In this document: piece by piece, positions 8,679-19,609 of the stretch
How the letters are laid out: every line of letters begins with the position of its first letter
How positions within the stretch are numbered: position 1 is the first letter of the stretch
DNA from: Ignatzschineria ureiclastica
Lineage (GTDB): Bacteria; Pseudomonadota; Gammaproteobacteria; Cardiobacteriales; Wohlfahrtiimonadaceae
DNA: 64,000 bases
Assembly (NCBI RefSeq): GCF_003121845.1
Contig: NZ_QEWQ01000005.1
Location: 1 to 64,000, forward strand
Reading direction: 5' to 3'
Made by a program: the position numbers and the translations under genes
The notes under the pieces: model-generated
Told to the model about the DNA's origin: nothing
Databases searched by the model: none
The model's input: only the letters and a program-made list of their open reading frames with translations

Positions 8679-9998
8679 TTAAGCATTGACAACAACGCCG
8701 TAGAGATCATAGGTATCTGCATCATCAATTTCAACGGAGATGATCTGCCCAATCATTTCAGGTGTTGCATCATCAATATAGACAAGGCCATCAATTTCAG
8801 GGGCATCGGCTTTAGTTCGACCAATGGCAACACCTTCTTCATAATCGAAATCATCGATCAGTACCTCTAATGTTTGCCCCACTTTGGCTTGTAATTTTTC
8901 AGCAGAGATCTCTGCTTGCAGTGTCATGAAACGATTTAATCGTTCTTCTTGGATCTCTAATGGAATCGCTTCAGCAAGATCATTGGCAACAGCGCCTTCG
9001 ACGGGTGAATAGATAAAAGCACCCACGCGATCTAAGCGCGCTTCTTTGATAAAGTCGAGTAATTCTTGAAATTCTTCTTCTGTCTCACCCGGGAAGCCGA
9101 CAATAAAGGTTGAACGAATCGTGATGTCAGGACAGATCTCCCGCCATTTTTGAATCCGCTTTAACATATTCTCGCTATTCGCCGGGCGTTTCATTGCTTT
9201 CAGAATGCGTGGCGAGGCATGTTGCATCGGTACATCAAGATAAGGGAGGATTTTCCCCTCTGCCATCAGTGGAATGAGATGATCTACATGAGGATAAGGA
9301 TAGATATAGTGTAAACGTACCCAAATACCGAGTTTGCCTAATTCTTCACACAGATTTTGAATATGACTACGAACCGGCTTGCCATCCCAGAATCCTGTTT
9401 GATATTTCACATCAACGCCATAAGCACTTGTATCTTGTGCTACAACGAGCAGCTCTTTAACGCCGGCTGCAGCTAATTTTTTAGCTTGTGAAAGCACATC
9501 GCCCACAGGATAAGACTGATGTTTTCCTCGCATTGAAGGAATAATACAGAAAGTACAGTGGTGGTTACAGCCTTCAGAGATTTTAAGGTACGCATAATGC
9601 CGAGGCGTGAGCTTAATTCCTGTTTGTGGAACAAGGTCAAGGAATGGGTCATGTGGTCGAGGAAGATGCTGATGTACAGCTGCCATCACTTCTTGGAAAG
9701 CATGCGGACCTGTCACACTTAAAACATTAGGATATTGATCAAGAATCTTATCGGCATTAGCGCCTAAGCAACCGGTTACAATGACTTTCCCATTCTCGTC
9801 GAGTGCTTCCCCAATGGCATCTAAACTCTCTTGTACCGCAGAATCAATAAAGCCGCAAGTATTGACGACAACGAGATCCGCTTCATCATATTGCGGAACA
9901 ATTTCATACCCTTCTGTGCGAAGTTGCGTCAAAATATATTCCGAGTCAACGAGCGCTTTAGGGCAACCTAATGATACAAATCCAATTTTTGCTGTCAC
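8679..9998 (-). CDS. rimO: Ribosomal protein S12 methylthiotransferase RimO
   Basis: 439 residues from a GTG with AAGG eight bases upstream; a TTG five codons earlier has no ribosome-binding site. The MTTase N-domain holds three cluster cysteines (C12, C48, C77). The radical-SAM domain has C144-x3-C148-x2-C151. A TRAM-like domain closes the protein. It methylthiolates an aspartate of ribosomal protein S12. [17 protein letters not shown] and [14 protein letters not shown] follow RimO rather than MiaB. It is transcribed after dnaQ with a 180-nt gap. Confidence 0.94.
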   Translation of the reverse strand: MTAKIGFVSLGCPKALVDSEYILTQLRTEGYEIVPQYDEADLVVVNTCGFIDSAVQESLDAIGEALDENGKVIVTGCLGANADKILDQYPNVLSVTGPHAFQEVMAAVHQHLPRPHDPFLDLVPQTGIKLTPRHYAYLKISEGCNHHCTFCIIPSMRGKHQSYPVGDVLSQAKKLAAAGVKELLVVAQDTSAYGVDVKYQTGFWDGKPVRSHIQNLCEELGKLGIWVRLHYIYPYPHVDHLIPLMAEGKILPYLDVPMQHASPRILKAMKRPANSENMLKRIQKWREICPDITIRSTFIVGFPGETEEEFQELLDFIKEARLDRVGAFIYSPVEGAVANDLAEAIPLEIQEERLNRFMTLQAEISAEKLQAKVGQTLEVLIDDFDYEEGVAIGRTKADAPEIDGLVYIDDATPEMIGQIISVEIDDADTYDLYGVVVNA

Positions 9999-10062
9999 AA
10001 ATTTAACCTTCAATAGAGTGAAAATAACTGAGATGAGGAGAAATCATCATCAGCCATAAATA

Positions 10063-10087
10063 GAGAGGCTATTTTACAATAGCCTTT
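10063..10087 (-). terminator. Possible weak terminator after dnaQ
   Basis: AAAGGCTATT and AATAGCCT form an 8-9 bp stem with a 4-nt loop. On the minus strand only a mixed CTCTATTT follows, so termination would be weak. Confidence 0.45.
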
Positions 10088-10112
10088 AAAATTATAAAAA
10101 TAGTTCTACAGA

Positions 10113-10179
10113 TTACCGCTTTAATGCTTCAGGATAAAATAAGCGATCCGGTTGATCCACATCACTACCGATCAGGGAA
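10113..10179 (-). other. Coding-like tail in the +1 frame after the dnaQ stop
   Basis: Directly downstream of the dnaQ stop, the +1 frame stays open and reads NNSLIGSDVDQPDRLFYP then EALKR before a TAA at 10113-10115. The composition looks like real protein. The frame change would take place around CCCAAATAA at the stop. It may be the native DnaQ C-terminus reached by a frameshift, a recently frameshifted end, or chance. Confidence 0.35.
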
Positions 10180-10869
10180 TTATTTGGGCGTAATCTTCGC
10201 GATAAAAGCCTCGTGCGCCGCAATTTCGCTGTCAGATGCGTAGAGAATCTTACGTTGAGTGGTTTTTGCTGCGGTCTGTATCGAGGTCTGTTCCGTTGCT
10301 TCTTCTATCTCTTCAGAAATTATAGGAGGGGCAAAATCATCAAAGAGAGATTCTTGTCCACCGGTCATCAGTAGGTAAACTTGTGCGAGTAATTCAGAGT
10401 CTAATAGCGCACCATGAAGCTCTCGACCGGAGTTATCAACCCCTAAACGCCGGCAGAGTGCATCGAGTGTATTTCTTTGTGAAGGATAGAGTTCTCGCGC
10501 AAGTTTGAGGGTATCAATCACCTCGGAACGTTCTGTGACTTTCGGTAATCCCATTCTTTGAAGTTCAAAGTTCAGAAAGGGAATATCAAAGCCGGCATTA
10601 TGAATGATGAGCTCTGCACCATCGACATAATCTAGAAAACTTTGACCAATTTCCGCAAAAAGAGGCTTATCTGCTAAAAACTCATCGCCTAACCCATGAA
10701 CATTAAAAGCTTCAATCGGCATTGATCGCTCAGGGTTAATATAGACATGAAAATCATTATCTGTAATTTTGCGGTCAATCATCTCAATACAGCCGATCTC
10801 AACAATACGATCGCCTTTATTAAAATCAAAACCGGTTGTCTCGGTATCTAATACAATTTGTCTACTCAT
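10180..10869 (-). CDS. dnaQ: DNA polymerase III epsilon subunit (proofreading exonuclease)
   Basis: 229 residues. The DEDDh exonuclease motifs are complete: D8-x-E10 (LDTETTG), D95 in HNAGFDIPF, and H152/D157 in ELHGALLDSE. It removes misincorporated nucleotides during replication in complex with DnaE. AGGA lies six bases before the ATG. The C-terminal part (about 175-229) is acidic and poorly conserved, and ends at ITPK. A coding-like extension in the +1 frame follows the stop (see the separate entry). rnhA lies 36 nt upstream on the same strand, the reverse of the divergent rnhA/dnaQ layout of E. coli. Confidence 0.94.
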   Translation of the reverse strand: MSRQIVLDTETTGFDFNKGDRIVEIGCIEMIDRKITDNDFHVYINPERSMPIEAFNVHGLGDEFLADKPLFAEIGQSFLDYVDGAELIIHNAGFDIPFLNFELQRMGLPKVTERSEVIDTLKLARELYPSQRNTLDALCRRLGVDNSGRELHGALLDSELLAQVYLLMTGGQESLFDDFAPPIISEEIEEATEQTSIQTAAKTTQRKILYASDSEIAAHEAFIAKITPK

Positions 10870-10905
10870 GATTTGTCCTAAAGAAGTATGAGAGAAGATT
10901 CCTGA

Positions 10906-11397
10906 TTATTGTCCTAAATGCTCGGTAATCGCCCCGGTAGCGAGCTGATCCACTATCTCATTTTCCCGATGTCCAGCATGTCCTTTTACCCAACACCAAT
11001 CAATCGAAAGATGGCGTTCCCGCTCTTTCAGTAGTAAGCGCCATAAATCTTGATTGAGTACCGGTTTATTATTGGCAGTTTTCCAATCCCGGCGGATCCA
11101 ACCATCAATCCAGTTTAATACACCTTGCTGGACATACCGAGAATCTGTAGTCAGCACAATATGACAAGGGCGAGTAAGCGCTTGCAGAGCTTTAATGGCC
11201 GCCGTTAATTCCATACGGTTATTAGTTGTTTCAGCTTCAAATCCCGAGAGAGTCTTTTCATGACCTTTATAGATCAATAATACGCCCCAACCGCCAGGGC
11301 CAGGGTTTCCTCGGCAAGCGCCATCTGTATAAGCATATACAAGCTCCTCCGGAGAAGGCTTGGATGAATTCTGAGAGGTTTGTTGATGAGTCGTCAT
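10906..11397 (-). CDS. rnhA: Ribonuclease HI
   Basis: 163 residues. The four catalytic carboxylates are visible: D25 ([16 protein letters not shown]), E63 (NNRMEL), D85 (TDSRYV) and D150 ([11 protein letters not shown]). It degrades the RNA strand of RNA-DNA hybrids in the cytoplasm. There is a 20-residue polar N-terminal extension compared with E. coli; the Shine-Dalgarno is weak, so the start is less certain. Probably co-transcribed with dnaQ. Confidence 0.94.
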   Translation of the reverse strand: MTTHQQTSQNSSKPSPEELVYAYTDGACRGNPGPGGWGVLLIYKGHEKTLSGFEAETTNNRMELTAAIKALQALTRPCHIVLTTDSRYVQQGVLNWIDGWIRRDWKTANNKPVLNQDLWRLLLKERERHLSIDWCWVKGHAGHRENEIVDQLATGAITEHLGQ

Positions 11398-11472
11398 AGA
11401 AATTCTTATTTCTTGTTTCTTGTAGATGCTGAAGTCGAGTGTATTGAGCGAAATAAGCGGTTAAGGTGGAGC

Positions 11473-12267
11473 TTATACCGCAACAACAGCTTTAATACCG
11501 GGATGAGACTGATAATCACAAATTTCAAAATCTTCAAATTGGAAATCAAAGATCGATTGTGGATCATTGTGAATTTTCAGTGTTGGAAGTGCCATGGGCT
11601 CTCTTGAAAGTTGTAGGTCAGCCTGTTCGATATGATTCGCATAAAGATGGCAATCGCCACCTGTCCAGATAAAATCACCCACTTCAAGCCCGCAAACATA
11701 GGCAATCATGTGTGTTAATAGCGAATAACTAGCGATATTAAAGGGAACACCTAAGAATATATCGGCTGATCGTTGATAGAGTTGGCAGGATAATTTACCG
11801 TTACTGACATAAAATTGGAAAAGTAGATGGCAAGGAGGAAGCGCCATTTTATCAAGCTCTCCTACATTCCAGGCGCTAACGATGAGCCTACGAGAATCAG
11901 GATTCGATTTAATCTGCTCAATGAGCTCAGAAATCTGATCAACAACGGTACCATCGGCTTTTGGCCAGGAGCGCCACTGAGCTCCATAAACAGGGCCTAG
12001 ATTACCATTTTCATCTGCCCATTCATTCCAAATGCGAACCCCATTCTCTTGCAAGTAAGCGATGTTAGTATCACCTTTCAAGAACCACAACAATTCATAA
12101 ATGATTGAACGAATGTGAAGCTTCTTGGTGGTGACTAATGGAAAACCTTGTGAGAGATCAAAACGCATCTGATGACCGAAGATAGAATAGGTACCGGTAC
12201 CCGTTCTATCTTCTTTAAAAGCCCCTTCCGTGCGTACTTTTTGCATTAGATCAAGATACTGTTTCAT
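11473..12267 (-). CDS. thyA: Thymidylate synthase
   Basis: 264 residues, the same length as the E. coli enzyme. The nucleophile is C146 in [11 protein letters not shown], with the dUMP/folate motif [13 protein letters not shown] near 170-182. It methylates dUMP to dTMP using methylene-tetrahydrofolate. The start overlaps the lgt stop as ATGA, the same lgt-thyA arrangement known in enterobacteria. Translation is probably coupled to lgt. Confidence 0.97.
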   Translation of the reverse strand: MKQYLDLMQKVRTEGAFKEDRTGTGTYSIFGHQMRFDLSQGFPLVTTKKLHIRSIIYELLWFLKGDTNIAYLQENGVRIWNEWADENGNLGPVYGAQWRSWPKADGTVVDQISELIEQIKSNPDSRRLIVSAWNVGELDKMALPPCHLLFQFYVSNGKLSCQLYQRSADIFLGVPFNIASYSLLTHMIAYVCGLEVGDFIWTGGDCHLYANHIEQADLQLSREPMALPTLKIHNDPQSIFDFQFEDFEICDYQSHPGIKAVVAV

Positions 12268-13085
12268 GCTTTATCCTTGCGATAGGCGATAACGAGAATG
12301 ATAAGACCAATGACGATCATTGGGATACAGAGTAACATTCCTTGAGTTAACCAACCGCCGGCAATATAGCCTAGGTGCGCATCAGGTTCTCTGAAGAATT
12401 CTACAAAGAAACGAAATGCCCCATAACCAAGGAGGAATAGGCCTGAAGCGGCTGCGCGTGGACGCGGTTTGGCGGTATAAACCCAAAGAATAATAAAGAG
12501 CAGTAACCCTTCGGTGAACGCTTCATAGAGCTGCGAAGGATGACGATAAATATAATCTACTGTTGAGGGCGCATTTTGGAAGTAAAAACCCCAGGTTTGA
12601 TCGGTGAATCTACCCCAGAGCTCGCCATTAATAAAGTTACCAAGGCGACCGAAGAAGAGCCCTAGCGGAATCAGTGGTGCAATAAAGTCAGTAAATTCCC
12701 AGAATCCTTTTTTATAGCGTTTGGCCACTAAGAAGCTAGCAATTAAAACACCGATTAGACCCCCATGAAAACTCATGCCAGCCCATTCAATACTAGATCC
12801 CGTCCAGCCAATAATCGAAGCTGGATTTTCTATAAAATGAGGGAAATCATAGAAGAGAGTATAGCCAATTCTACCGCCTAAGATAGCGCCTAAGAAGAGA
12901 TAAAAAGCCATATCACTGACTTGTGCAACCGTCCATCCAGAATTGGGCTTTTTAGCACGATAGGAGCCCAGTAATACCGCTAGTCCAAGCGCAACGATAT
13001 ACATCAAAGCATACCATCGAAGCGCAACAGGCCCAATGGAGAAGATAATAGGATCAATTTGAGGGGCAAAGTAGAGTGATGACAT
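12264..13085 (-). CDS. lgt: Prolipoprotein diacylglyceryl transferase
   Basis: 273 residues, about seven membrane segments. The Lgt signature [14 protein letters not shown] lies near 146-160, with SFHGGLIG near 104. It adds diacylglycerol to the lipobox cysteine of prolipoproteins in the inner membrane, the first step of the pathway whose last enzyme, Lnt, is also in this window. AGAGG precedes the ATG by five bases. Overlaps thyA by 4 nt. Confidence 0.96.
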   Translation of the reverse strand: MSSLYFAPQIDPIIFSIGPVALRWYALMYIVALGLAVLLGSYRAKKPNSGWTVAQVSDMAFYLFLGAILGGRIGYTLFYDFPHFIENPASIIGWTGSSIEWAGMSFHGGLIGVLIASFLVAKRYKKGFWEFTDFIAPLIPLGLFFGRLGNFINGELWGRFTDQTWGFYFQNAPSTVDYIYRHPSQLYEAFTEGLLLFIILWVYTAKPRPRAAASGLFLLGYGAFRFFVEFFREPDAHLGYIAGGWLTQGMLLCIPMIVIGLIILVIAYRKDKA

Positions 13086-13164
13086 TCAATCCTCTTACAA
13101 ACAAGAATAGGGTGGTAACAATAATAGGCTTGTAGTGTTAAGCCATTTAATAATTAAACTCATA

Positions 13165-13191
13165 TAAAAAAGGGCTAAATTAGCCCTTGTA
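13165..13191 (-). terminator. Terminator after dsbA
   Basis: GGGCTAA and TTAGCCC form a stem; the minus strand continues with TTTTTTAT. Lies 140 nt after the dsbA stop. Confidence 0.85.
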
Positions 13192-13327
13192 GATTGTAGC
13201 GGATTTTGCCTCTAAAGCCTAACTTAGAAATGAAGTATTCACTATTGATAGTCTCAATTCAAATAGGGGATCTTTGCTTCATCTATATTTGTTGTAAAAC
13301 CCCCTAGAGACAAAGTTTGTCGGTTTA

Positions 13328-14050
13328 TTATTCGGCAACTACAGAAGTTTCAGTGACGGTCTCAATGGCTTGAGGTTCTTCAGCTTTCGCTTCTGTTTGT
13401 TGTGCTTTACGTTCTTGTCGCACTTTTTCTACTACATCATTGATGGTGAGAATGAATTTTTCATAAGCATTTTGATTGCCAGGACGGTTATTAGCACTAT
13501 TAGCACTTAAAAGATAGCGACCATCGACAACAACTGCAGGTGTGAAGTTCACGCGATACTGATTTCCGATAAGATCCGCTGCACGATTAAAGGAGCTTTT
13601 TGTTGAGAAACTATTCCATGCTTTTAAGAATTTCTCTTTATCGATGCCTTGGGTTGCCATAAAGTCTGCAATTTGATTTTCATTGATAAAACGTTTTTTA
13701 TCTTCATGAATAGCTTTAAAGAATGCTTCGTGCCCTTTATCTAATTCATTCATCGCTTCTAACGTATAAAATGCTTGGGCATAGAGTGACCAAAGGGCTT
13801 GTCCTGGAGATGCGAGTGTAATGACTTCGACATCATCAACATTTTTTTGCGCTTCACGCCAAGGTTCAAAATAACCTTCAAACATATAACAAGCAGGGCA
13901 AGCATAAGAGAAGATTTCAACGACTTCGATCTTATTAGGATCATAGATAGACGCAACTGGGGGGGTAATGGTCTCATAAGTTTGGGCATTAGCTGCACCG
14001 AGTAATGAGCCTACGAGTAAAGTACCTGTCATTAATAATTTTTTAAACAT
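13328..14050 (-). CDS. dsbA: Thiol:disulfide interchange protein DsbA
   Basis: 240 residues from an ATG preceded by AAGGAG at 7 nt (a GTG one codon earlier is less likely). It has an N-terminal signal peptide ending near ANA (about 22). The active site is C51-P-A-C54 instead of the common CPHC, and a cis-proline lies in NFTPAVV. The last ~30 residues are a charged tail rich in Glu, Ala and Thr, not usual in DsbA. It introduces disulfides into periplasmic proteins. The gene follows cytochrome c4, an order known in pseudomonads. Confidence 0.9.
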   Translation of the reverse strand: MFKKLLMTGTLLVGSLLGAANAQTYETITPPVASIYDPNKIEVVEIFSYACPACYMFEGYFEPWREAQKNVDDVEVITLASPGQALWSLYAQAFYTLEAMNELDKGHEAFFKAIHEDKKRFINENQIADFMATQGIDKEKFLKAWNSFSTKSSFNRAADLIGNQYRVNFTPAVVVDGRYLLSANSANNRPGNQNAYEKFILTINDVVEKVRQERKAQQTEAKAEEPQAIETVTETSVVAE

Positions 14051-14181
14051 CACATAACTCCTTCTTAATTTGCGGGATTATATCTTTGCTAGAGATCTTT
14101 ATGAGATTTGAATTTTACCATAACTCTTTCATCTATTAAGGAATGAATGATAGACCTCTATTTTTAATGTGAATCAAAAAG

Positions 14182-14211
14182 AAAAAAGTGAGCAAAAGCC
14201 CACTTTTTTTA
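14182..14211 (-). terminator. Terminator after cytochrome c4
   Basis: Minus-strand AAAAAGTG and CACTTTTT arms flank a GC..GC extension with a TTTT loop and end in Ts. It separates the cytochrome gene from dsbA. Confidence 0.75.
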
Positions 14212-14246
14212 AGATTCATAATGAATCAAAATCTTAAACATTCAGT

Positions 14247-14888
14247 TTAAGGTTGTAAACCTTGAATATAAGAAGAAACCTCTTTGATCTCAGCTTCACT
14301 CATGCGTTGAGCGATATCGCGCATAATACGCGCGGGATCATTTTTGCGCTCTTCTGTTTTAAAACGATTTAATTGTTTTTCTGTATAGAATGCATGTTGA
14401 CCTGCAAGTGCTGGATAATTTGCAGCAGCGTTACCTTGGCCTGTTGGGCTGTGGCAGGCAGAACATGCGGGAATACCACGAGCGAGATCACCACCGCGAT
14501 AGATCTGCTCACCGCGAATTGCGAGTGTTTCATCCGCTGTACCGTAGCTACGTTTTTGTTTAGAGAGATAGAGCGCAACGTCTGCGATATCTTGATCGGT
14601 TAATTTATTCGCTTCGACGCTCATATCTTTATCAAAACGAAGGCCATTATCAGGATCACTATAAGAACGTTTCATCTCATAGAGTTGAGTACGAATATAT
14701 TTTTGATGTTGTCCTGCAAGCTTAGGATATAGATCATTTGCGCTTACGCCATCTTTACCGTGACAAGAGACGCAAGTTTCCGCGATCTTTTTTCCTGCAT
14801 CATAATTTGGTGTAATTTCGTTGGCGTTCACTTGAGTTAACATCAACGTGACACTCATTCCAATTAGAGCTTTATAATTAAAACGCAC
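14247..14888 (-). CDS. Cytochrome c4, periplasmic di-haem
   Basis: 213 residues from a GTG with AGGAG 10 nt upstream. A signal peptide covers about 1-22. There are two class-I haem sites, C39-V-S-C42-H43 and C142-S-A-C145-H146, with duplicated halves containing LAGQH. It would carry electrons to terminal oxidases in the periplasm. It lies directly upstream of dsbA on the same strand, but with a hairpin terminator between them. The ~500-nt region upstream (14889-15395) is AT-rich; only a purL promoter candidate is seen there. Confidence 0.9.
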   Translation of the reverse strand: MRFNYKALIGMSVTLMLTQVNANEITPNYDAGKKIAETCVSCHGKDGVSANDLYPKLAGQHQKYIRTQLYEMKRSYSDPDNGLRFDKDMSVEANKLTDQDIADVALYLSKQKRSYGTADETLAIRGEQIYRGGDLARGIPACSACHSPTGQGNAAANYPALAGQHAFYTEKQLNRFKTEERKNDPARIMRDIAQRMSEAEIKEVSSYIQGLQP

Positions 14889-15329
14889 AGCCGTTTCTCT
14901 CCTAAATTTGGGTTGTTCTTTTCATATAGCGGACTCATTAAACCTTGTAATTTTAACGCTTAAATCGCTAAGTTACGGGATTTGATCAGCTAAGTTGAGC
15001 AAAATAATTCTTAAATATTGCACTATTCTATTCTATTTTAAAAAAAATATGTAGTAGAAGGTTAAAAGAAGTTTGTTTATATCAAGAATTTTCTCATACA
15101 AGGGGGAAGAATAGGGAATATAAAGGCATAAGATGATACTTTGATTAAAGTAGTATGAAACACTTGTTTAATGCAGTTATAGGGTTTTTTTAATCATTTT
15201 GATGATGATTTATTTTGGAAATTATCATTGGGCAAAAAATTATTTACACTACCTAATAGAGTTAGAAAATAGGACAGTGCCTTAATAAAAAACATCGTTT
15301 CGGTAGTTCCGTCAAGAGTTTGATTCCTC

Positions 15330-15335
15330 TATAAT
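15330..15335 (+). promoter_or_regulatory. Candidate -10 box of purL
   Basis: A perfect TATAAT about 60 nt before the purL ATG; the -35 (TTCCGT at 17 nt) is poor. A small GAGC/GCTC hairpin follows in the leader. No PurR-type operator was recognised. Confidence 0.35.
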
Positions 15336-15395
15336 GATTCTCCTTATCCCTGAGCATTAAGCTCGATTGTTAATAAGAGAGAGAACTAAAAAACT

Positions 15396-18300
15396 ATGGA
15401 AATTTTGCGTGGCTCACCTGTGTTATCTCCGTTTCGTGTTACGAAATTTATCAATTTATTTACCGAACAGAATCTCCCTATTACCGGAATCTATGCAGAG
15501 TATCTTCACTTTGCAGATCTATCAGAACCCTTAACAACTGATGAGATGACACGGTTAACGCAACTTCTTCATTATGGTCCTACCCTTAAAGAGCATGCCC
15601 CACAAGGTATGCTCTTTATTGTTACGCCTCGTCCTGGCACGCTATCCCCTTGGTCATCTAAAGCCACAGATATCGCGCATAATTGTGGACTTGATAAAGT
15701 GAAGCGCATTGAGCGAGGGATTGCCTACTATATTACTGTTGCCGAAGGCAGTAGCTTAACAGCTGATCAGATGACAGCTTTAACAGCACACCTACATGAT
15801 CGTATGATGGAAACAGTCTTCCGGGAAATGGCGGAGGCAGAGGTGCTCTTTACACTACAAACGCCGGCGCCTTTAACGCGTATTAATCTCTTAGAAGAGG
15901 GGCGTATTGCACTGGAAGAAGCAAATATCCGTTTAGGACTAGCTTTAGCGCCTGATGAGATCGATTATCTCTTAGCTGCCTTTACTCAGTTAAAGCGTAA
16001 TCCTACTGATGTTGAGCTCTATATGTTTGCACAAGCAAACTCTGAGCATTGCCGGCATAAGATCTTTAATGCCGATTGGATTATCGATGGTAAAGTTGAG
16101 CCTAAATCGCTCTTCAAGATGATTAAAAATACCTTTGAAAAAACGCCAGATTATGTGCTCTCTGCTTATAAAGATAATGCAGCTGTGATGGAAGGCTCAA
16201 CGGTAGGACGTTTCTTCCCTGAGAAATCGGGGCATTACCAATATCATCAAGAACCCAATCATATCCTGATGAAAGTAGAAACTCATAATCATCCTACTGC
16301 AATTTCACCTTGGCCGGGGGCAGCGACAGGTTCCGGCGGGGAGATTCGTGATGAAGGCGCAACGGGTCGAGGAGCAAAACCTAAAGCAGGTTTAACCGGA
16401 TTTTCAGTGTCTAATCTTCGGATTCCAGGGTTTATTCAACCTTGGGAAGTGGATTTTGGCAAGCCTGAGAGAATCGTATCGGCATACGACATTATGATGG
16501 AAGGTCCGCTTGGTGGGGCAGCTTATAATAATGAATTTGGTCGCCCGGCGCTTTTGGGTTACTTTCGAACTTATGAAGAATCGGTCAATAGTTATAATGG
16601 CGAAGAGGTTCGTGGTTACCATAAACCAATTATGTTAGCCGGCGGTCTTGGAAATATTCGGGCCGAACACGTGCAAAAAGGTGAGATTCCTGTGGGGGCA
16701 AAATTAATTGTTCTGGGTGGGCCTTCGATGAATATCGGACTCGGTGGTGGCGCTGCTTCCTCGATGGCATCGGGTGAATCGGATGCCGATCTGGATTTTG
16801 CTTCGGTACAGCGTGATAATCCTGAAATGGAGCGACGTTGCCAAGAGGTGATCGATCGTTGTTGGCAGTTGGGGGATGAGAATCCTATTCTCTTTATTCA
16901 CGATGTCGGTGCCGGCGGTTTGTCAAATGCAATGCCGGAATTAGTGAGTGATGGTGGGCGCGGTGGCCGATTTGAGCTTCGTGATATACCTAGCGATGAA
17001 CCCGGAATGACACCGCTTGAAATCTGGTGTAATGAATCACAAGAACGCTATGTATTAGCCGTTGCGCCAGAAGATTTGGCGCAATTTGATGCGATCTGTC
17101 AACGGGAGCGGGCGCCTTATGCTGTTATTGGTGAAGCGACAGAAGCGCATGAATTAGTATTAAATGATCAACATTTTGAGAATCAACCTATTGATATGCC
17201 TCTTGATATCCTGTTGGGTAAAACACCGAAGATGACACGAGAGGTGGCTTCTCGTCAGTCTGTAGGTGAAGCGCTTAATTTGCAGGATATTTCGTTATCT
17301 GAAGCCGTTGAGCGAGTATTGCACTTGCCGGCGGTTGCAGAAAAAACCTTCTTAATCACGATCGGCGATCGTTCTGTGACTGGAATGGTGGCGCGAGATC
17401 AGATGGTGGGTCCTTGGCAGGTGCCTGTGGCTGATTGTGCTGTTACCACTGCAAGTCTTGATAGCTATTATGGTGAAGCGATGTCGATGGGTGAACGAAC
17501 ACCCGTTGCATTGTTAGATCATGCAGCCTCTGCACGTATGGCAGTAGGGGAAGCATTGCTGAATATTGCTGGAACTGACATTGGTGATTTGAAGCGGATT
17601 AAATTATCTGCAAACTGGATGGCGGCTGCCGGTCATCCTGGTGAAGATGCAGGTCTCTATGCAGCGGTTAAAGCCGTTGGTGAGGAGCTCTGTCCGGCAT
17701 TAGGTTTAACCATTCCTGTCGGTAAGGATTCGATGTCGATGAAAACGGCTTGGAGCGACAATGGATCTGAGCGTTCGGTGACATCTCCGTTATCATTGGT
17801 GATTACAGCCTTTGCACGAGTGGAAGATGTTCGCCGGACGGTCACACCGCAATTACAGCCTGCGATTGAGAATAAGCTATTGCTCGTTGATCTAGGGGAG
17901 GGGCGTAATACGTTAGGGGCAACCGCTTTAGCACAAGTCTATCGCCAATTAGGTCAATCAGCCGCAGATGTGCGAGATACTCATAAGCTTCGGGCATTTT
18001 TTGAGGTGATGCAAGAGTTAGTGCGTGATCAGAAGCTATTAGCTTATCACGATCGCTCTGATGGTGGTTTATTTGTAACATTAGCGGAAATGGCATTTGC
18101 CGGTCATTGTGGCGTAGAAGTGGATATTGCCGGTTTAGGTGAGAATCCATTAGAAGTCCTCTTTACTGAAGAGCTAGGGGCGGTGCTTCAAGTACGTGCT
18201 GAAGATCTAGATGCTGTGATGGCACGTTTTGCGAAAGCGGGATTAGATTCAGTCACGCATTTGTTAGGGGAAGCAACAACAGGCAATGATTTTGTGCTGA

Positions 18301-19289
18301 CTCAAAATGGTGAGGCGCTTTATCATAATAGTACAGCGCAGCTGCGTCTCTGGTGGGCAGAAACCACTTGGCAGATGCAAAGAGAGCGGGATAATCCTCT
18401 CTGTGCCGATGAAGAGCATGAAGCTAAAGCAGATTGGGATAATCCTGGTATTAATCCTTATCTCACTTTTGATCAGAATGACGATATTGCAGCGCCTTAT
18501 ATTATCGGTAAAGCCAAACCTCGCATCGCTGTACTTCGGGAACAAGGCGTTAATTCACATGTAGAGATGGCAGCAGCCTTTGATCGTGCAGGATTTGAAG
18601 CCATTGATGTCCATATGAGTGATCTATTGAGTGGCGTGCGAACTTTAGAGGAGTTCCAGGCATTAGTGGCTTGTGGTGGGTTTTCTTACGGCGATGTATT
18701 GGGTGCAGGGGAAGGTTGGGCTAAATCAATCCTCTTCAATGAGCGTGTTCGTGCCGAATTTGCAACATTCTTCGAGCGGGAAGATACATTGTCACTTGGC
18801 GTTTGTAATGGTTGTCAGATGATGTCAAACCTCAAGGATCTCATACCTGGTGCAGAACTCTGGCCCCGCTTTACGCGTAACCGTTCAGAGCGTTTTGAAG
18901 CTCGTTTTAGTATGGTGGAAGTATTAGAGAGTCCTTCTCTATTCTTAAAAGGCATGGAGGGCTCTCGTTTAGCCATTGCGGTTTCTCATGGCGAGGGATT
19001 TGCAGAGTTTAGAGATCAAGCACATCAAGAGGCATTGATCAATCAAGGTTTAGTCGGTTTACGTTACGTGGATGCTTATGGTGCAGTAACAGAACAATAT
19101 CCGGCCAATCCAAATGGCTCGCCTGCCGGTATTACGGCTGTTTCATCCCAAGATGGTCGGGCAACCATTATGATGCCACATCCAGAACGTGTTTTTAGAA
19201 CAGTGAGTAACTCTTGGCATCCGGCAGAATGGCAGGAAGATGGCCCTTGGATGCGTCTCTTCCGTAATGCCCGAAAAGCCTTAGGTTAA
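15396..19289 (+). CDS. purL: Phosphoribosylformylglycinamidine synthase (FGAM synthetase)
   Basis: 1297 residues, the long single-chain form of gammaproteobacteria (E. coli 1295). The FGAR-binding and two AIRS-like ATP-grasp-related halves occupy about 1-1000. The C-terminal glutaminase carries C1137 in GVCNGCQMM and the MMPHPERV motif near the end. It converts FGAR, glutamine and ATP to FGAM in purine synthesis. GAGAGAG precedes the ATG. Single-gene unit with its own terminator. Long open frames on the opposite strand are shadows. Confidence 0.98.
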   Translation: MEILRGSPVLSPFRVTKFINLFTEQNLPITGIYAEYLHFADLSEPLTTDEMTRLTQLLHYGPTLKEHAPQGMLFIVTPRPGTLSPWSSKATDIAHNCGLDKVKRIERGIAYYITVAEGSSLTADQMTALTAHLHDRMMETVFREMAEAEVLFTLQTPAPLTRINLLEEGRIALEEANIRLGLALAPDEIDYLLAAFTQLKRNPTDVELYMFAQANSEHCRHKIFNADWIIDGKVEPKSLFKMIKNTFEKTPDYVLSAYKDNAAVMEGSTVGRFFPEKSGHYQYHQEPNHILMKVETHNHPTAISPWPGAATGSGGEIRDEGATGRGAKPKAGLTGFSVSNLRIPGFIQPWEVDFGKPERIVSAYDIMMEGPLGGAAYNNEFGRPALLGYFRTYEESVNSYNGEEVRGYHKPIMLAGGLGNIRAEHVQKGEIPVGAKLIVLGGPSMNIGLGGGAASSMASGESDADLDFASVQRDNPEMERRCQEVIDRCWQLGDENPILFIHDVGAGGLSNAMPELVSDGGRGGRFELRDIPSDEPGMTPLEIWCNESQERYVLAVAPEDLAQFDAICQRERAPYAVIGEATEAHELVLNDQHFENQPIDMPLDILLGKTPKMTREVASRQSVGEALNLQDISLSEAVERVLHLPAVAEKTFLITIGDRSVTGMVARDQMVGPWQVPVADCAVTTASLDSYYGEAMSMGERTPVALLDHAASARMAVGEALLNIAGTDIGDLKRIKLSANWMAAAGHPGEDAGLYAAVKAVGEELCPALGLTIPVGKDSMSMKTAWSDNGSERSVTSPLSLVITAFARVEDVRRTVTPQLQPAIENKLLLVDLGEGRNTLGATALAQVYRQLGQSAADVRDTHKLRAFFEVMQELVRDQKLLAYHDRSDGGLFVTLAEMAFAGHCGVEVDIAGLGENPLEVLFTEELGAVLQVRAEDLDAVMARFAKAGLDSVTHLLGEATTGNDFVLTQNGEALYHNSTAQLRLWWAETTWQMQRERDNPLCADEEHEAKADWDNPGINPYLTFDQNDDIAAPYIIGKAKPRIAVLREQGVNSHVEMAAAFDRAGFEAIDVHMSDLLSGVRTLEEFQALVACGGFSYGDVLGAGEGWAKSILFNERVRAEFATFFEREDTLSLGVCNGCQMMSNLKDLIPGAELWPRFTRNRSERFEARFSMVEVLESPSLFLKGMEGSRLAIAVSHGEGFAEFRDQAHQEALINQGLVGLRYVDAYGAVTEQYPANPNGSPAGITAVSSQDGRATIMMPHPERVFRTVSNSWHPAEWQEDGPWMRLFRNARKALG

Positions 19290-19397
19290 TGCGGTGTGAA
19301 TCAATGGACTGAGGACCTAATAGATTAGGGATTGAATGGATCTAAGAGGTCTGATAATAAGTCGTAACTATTTTTCGATAGTTACGCACTATCAGAG

Positions 19398-19423
19398 AAG
19401 CGGGCATTAGCTCGCTTTTTTAT
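19398..19423 (+). terminator. Terminator after purL
   Basis: AAGCGGGC and GCTCGCTT arms around ATTA are followed by TTTT. A second hairpin (GTAACTA / TAGTTAC) lies just upstream at about 19366-19385. Confidence 0.8.
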
Positions 19424-19532
19424 TTCTTGCTTTTTATTTGTCCGTAATTAATGGCGGTTAGAAGAGAGAGCTTGAAAAGTGTGATAAAGATTATTCAATT
19501 GTCATCTAACTTGCGTTACGATAAGAAATTAT

Positions 19533-19568
19533 GGTACACCGAATAGAGAATAGTCTATAATAGACTGT
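19533..19568 (+). promoter_or_regulatory. Candidate thrS promoter with palindromic -10 region
   Basis: A perfect TATAAT (19556-19561) is centred in the 15-bp odd palindrome AGTCTATAATAGACT, 49 nt before the thrS start. Another TATAGAC half follows. The -35 is poor (GGTACA). The palindrome could be an operator. Confidence 0.4.
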
Positions 19569-19609
19569 TTATAGACATTTACATTGTTTTAATTAGAGTG
19601 AGGAAATCA

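Noticed and set aside
16404-18545. Several open frames on the strand opposite purL
   Set aside because: They are shadows of the purL reading frame; the purL protein is complete and conserved.
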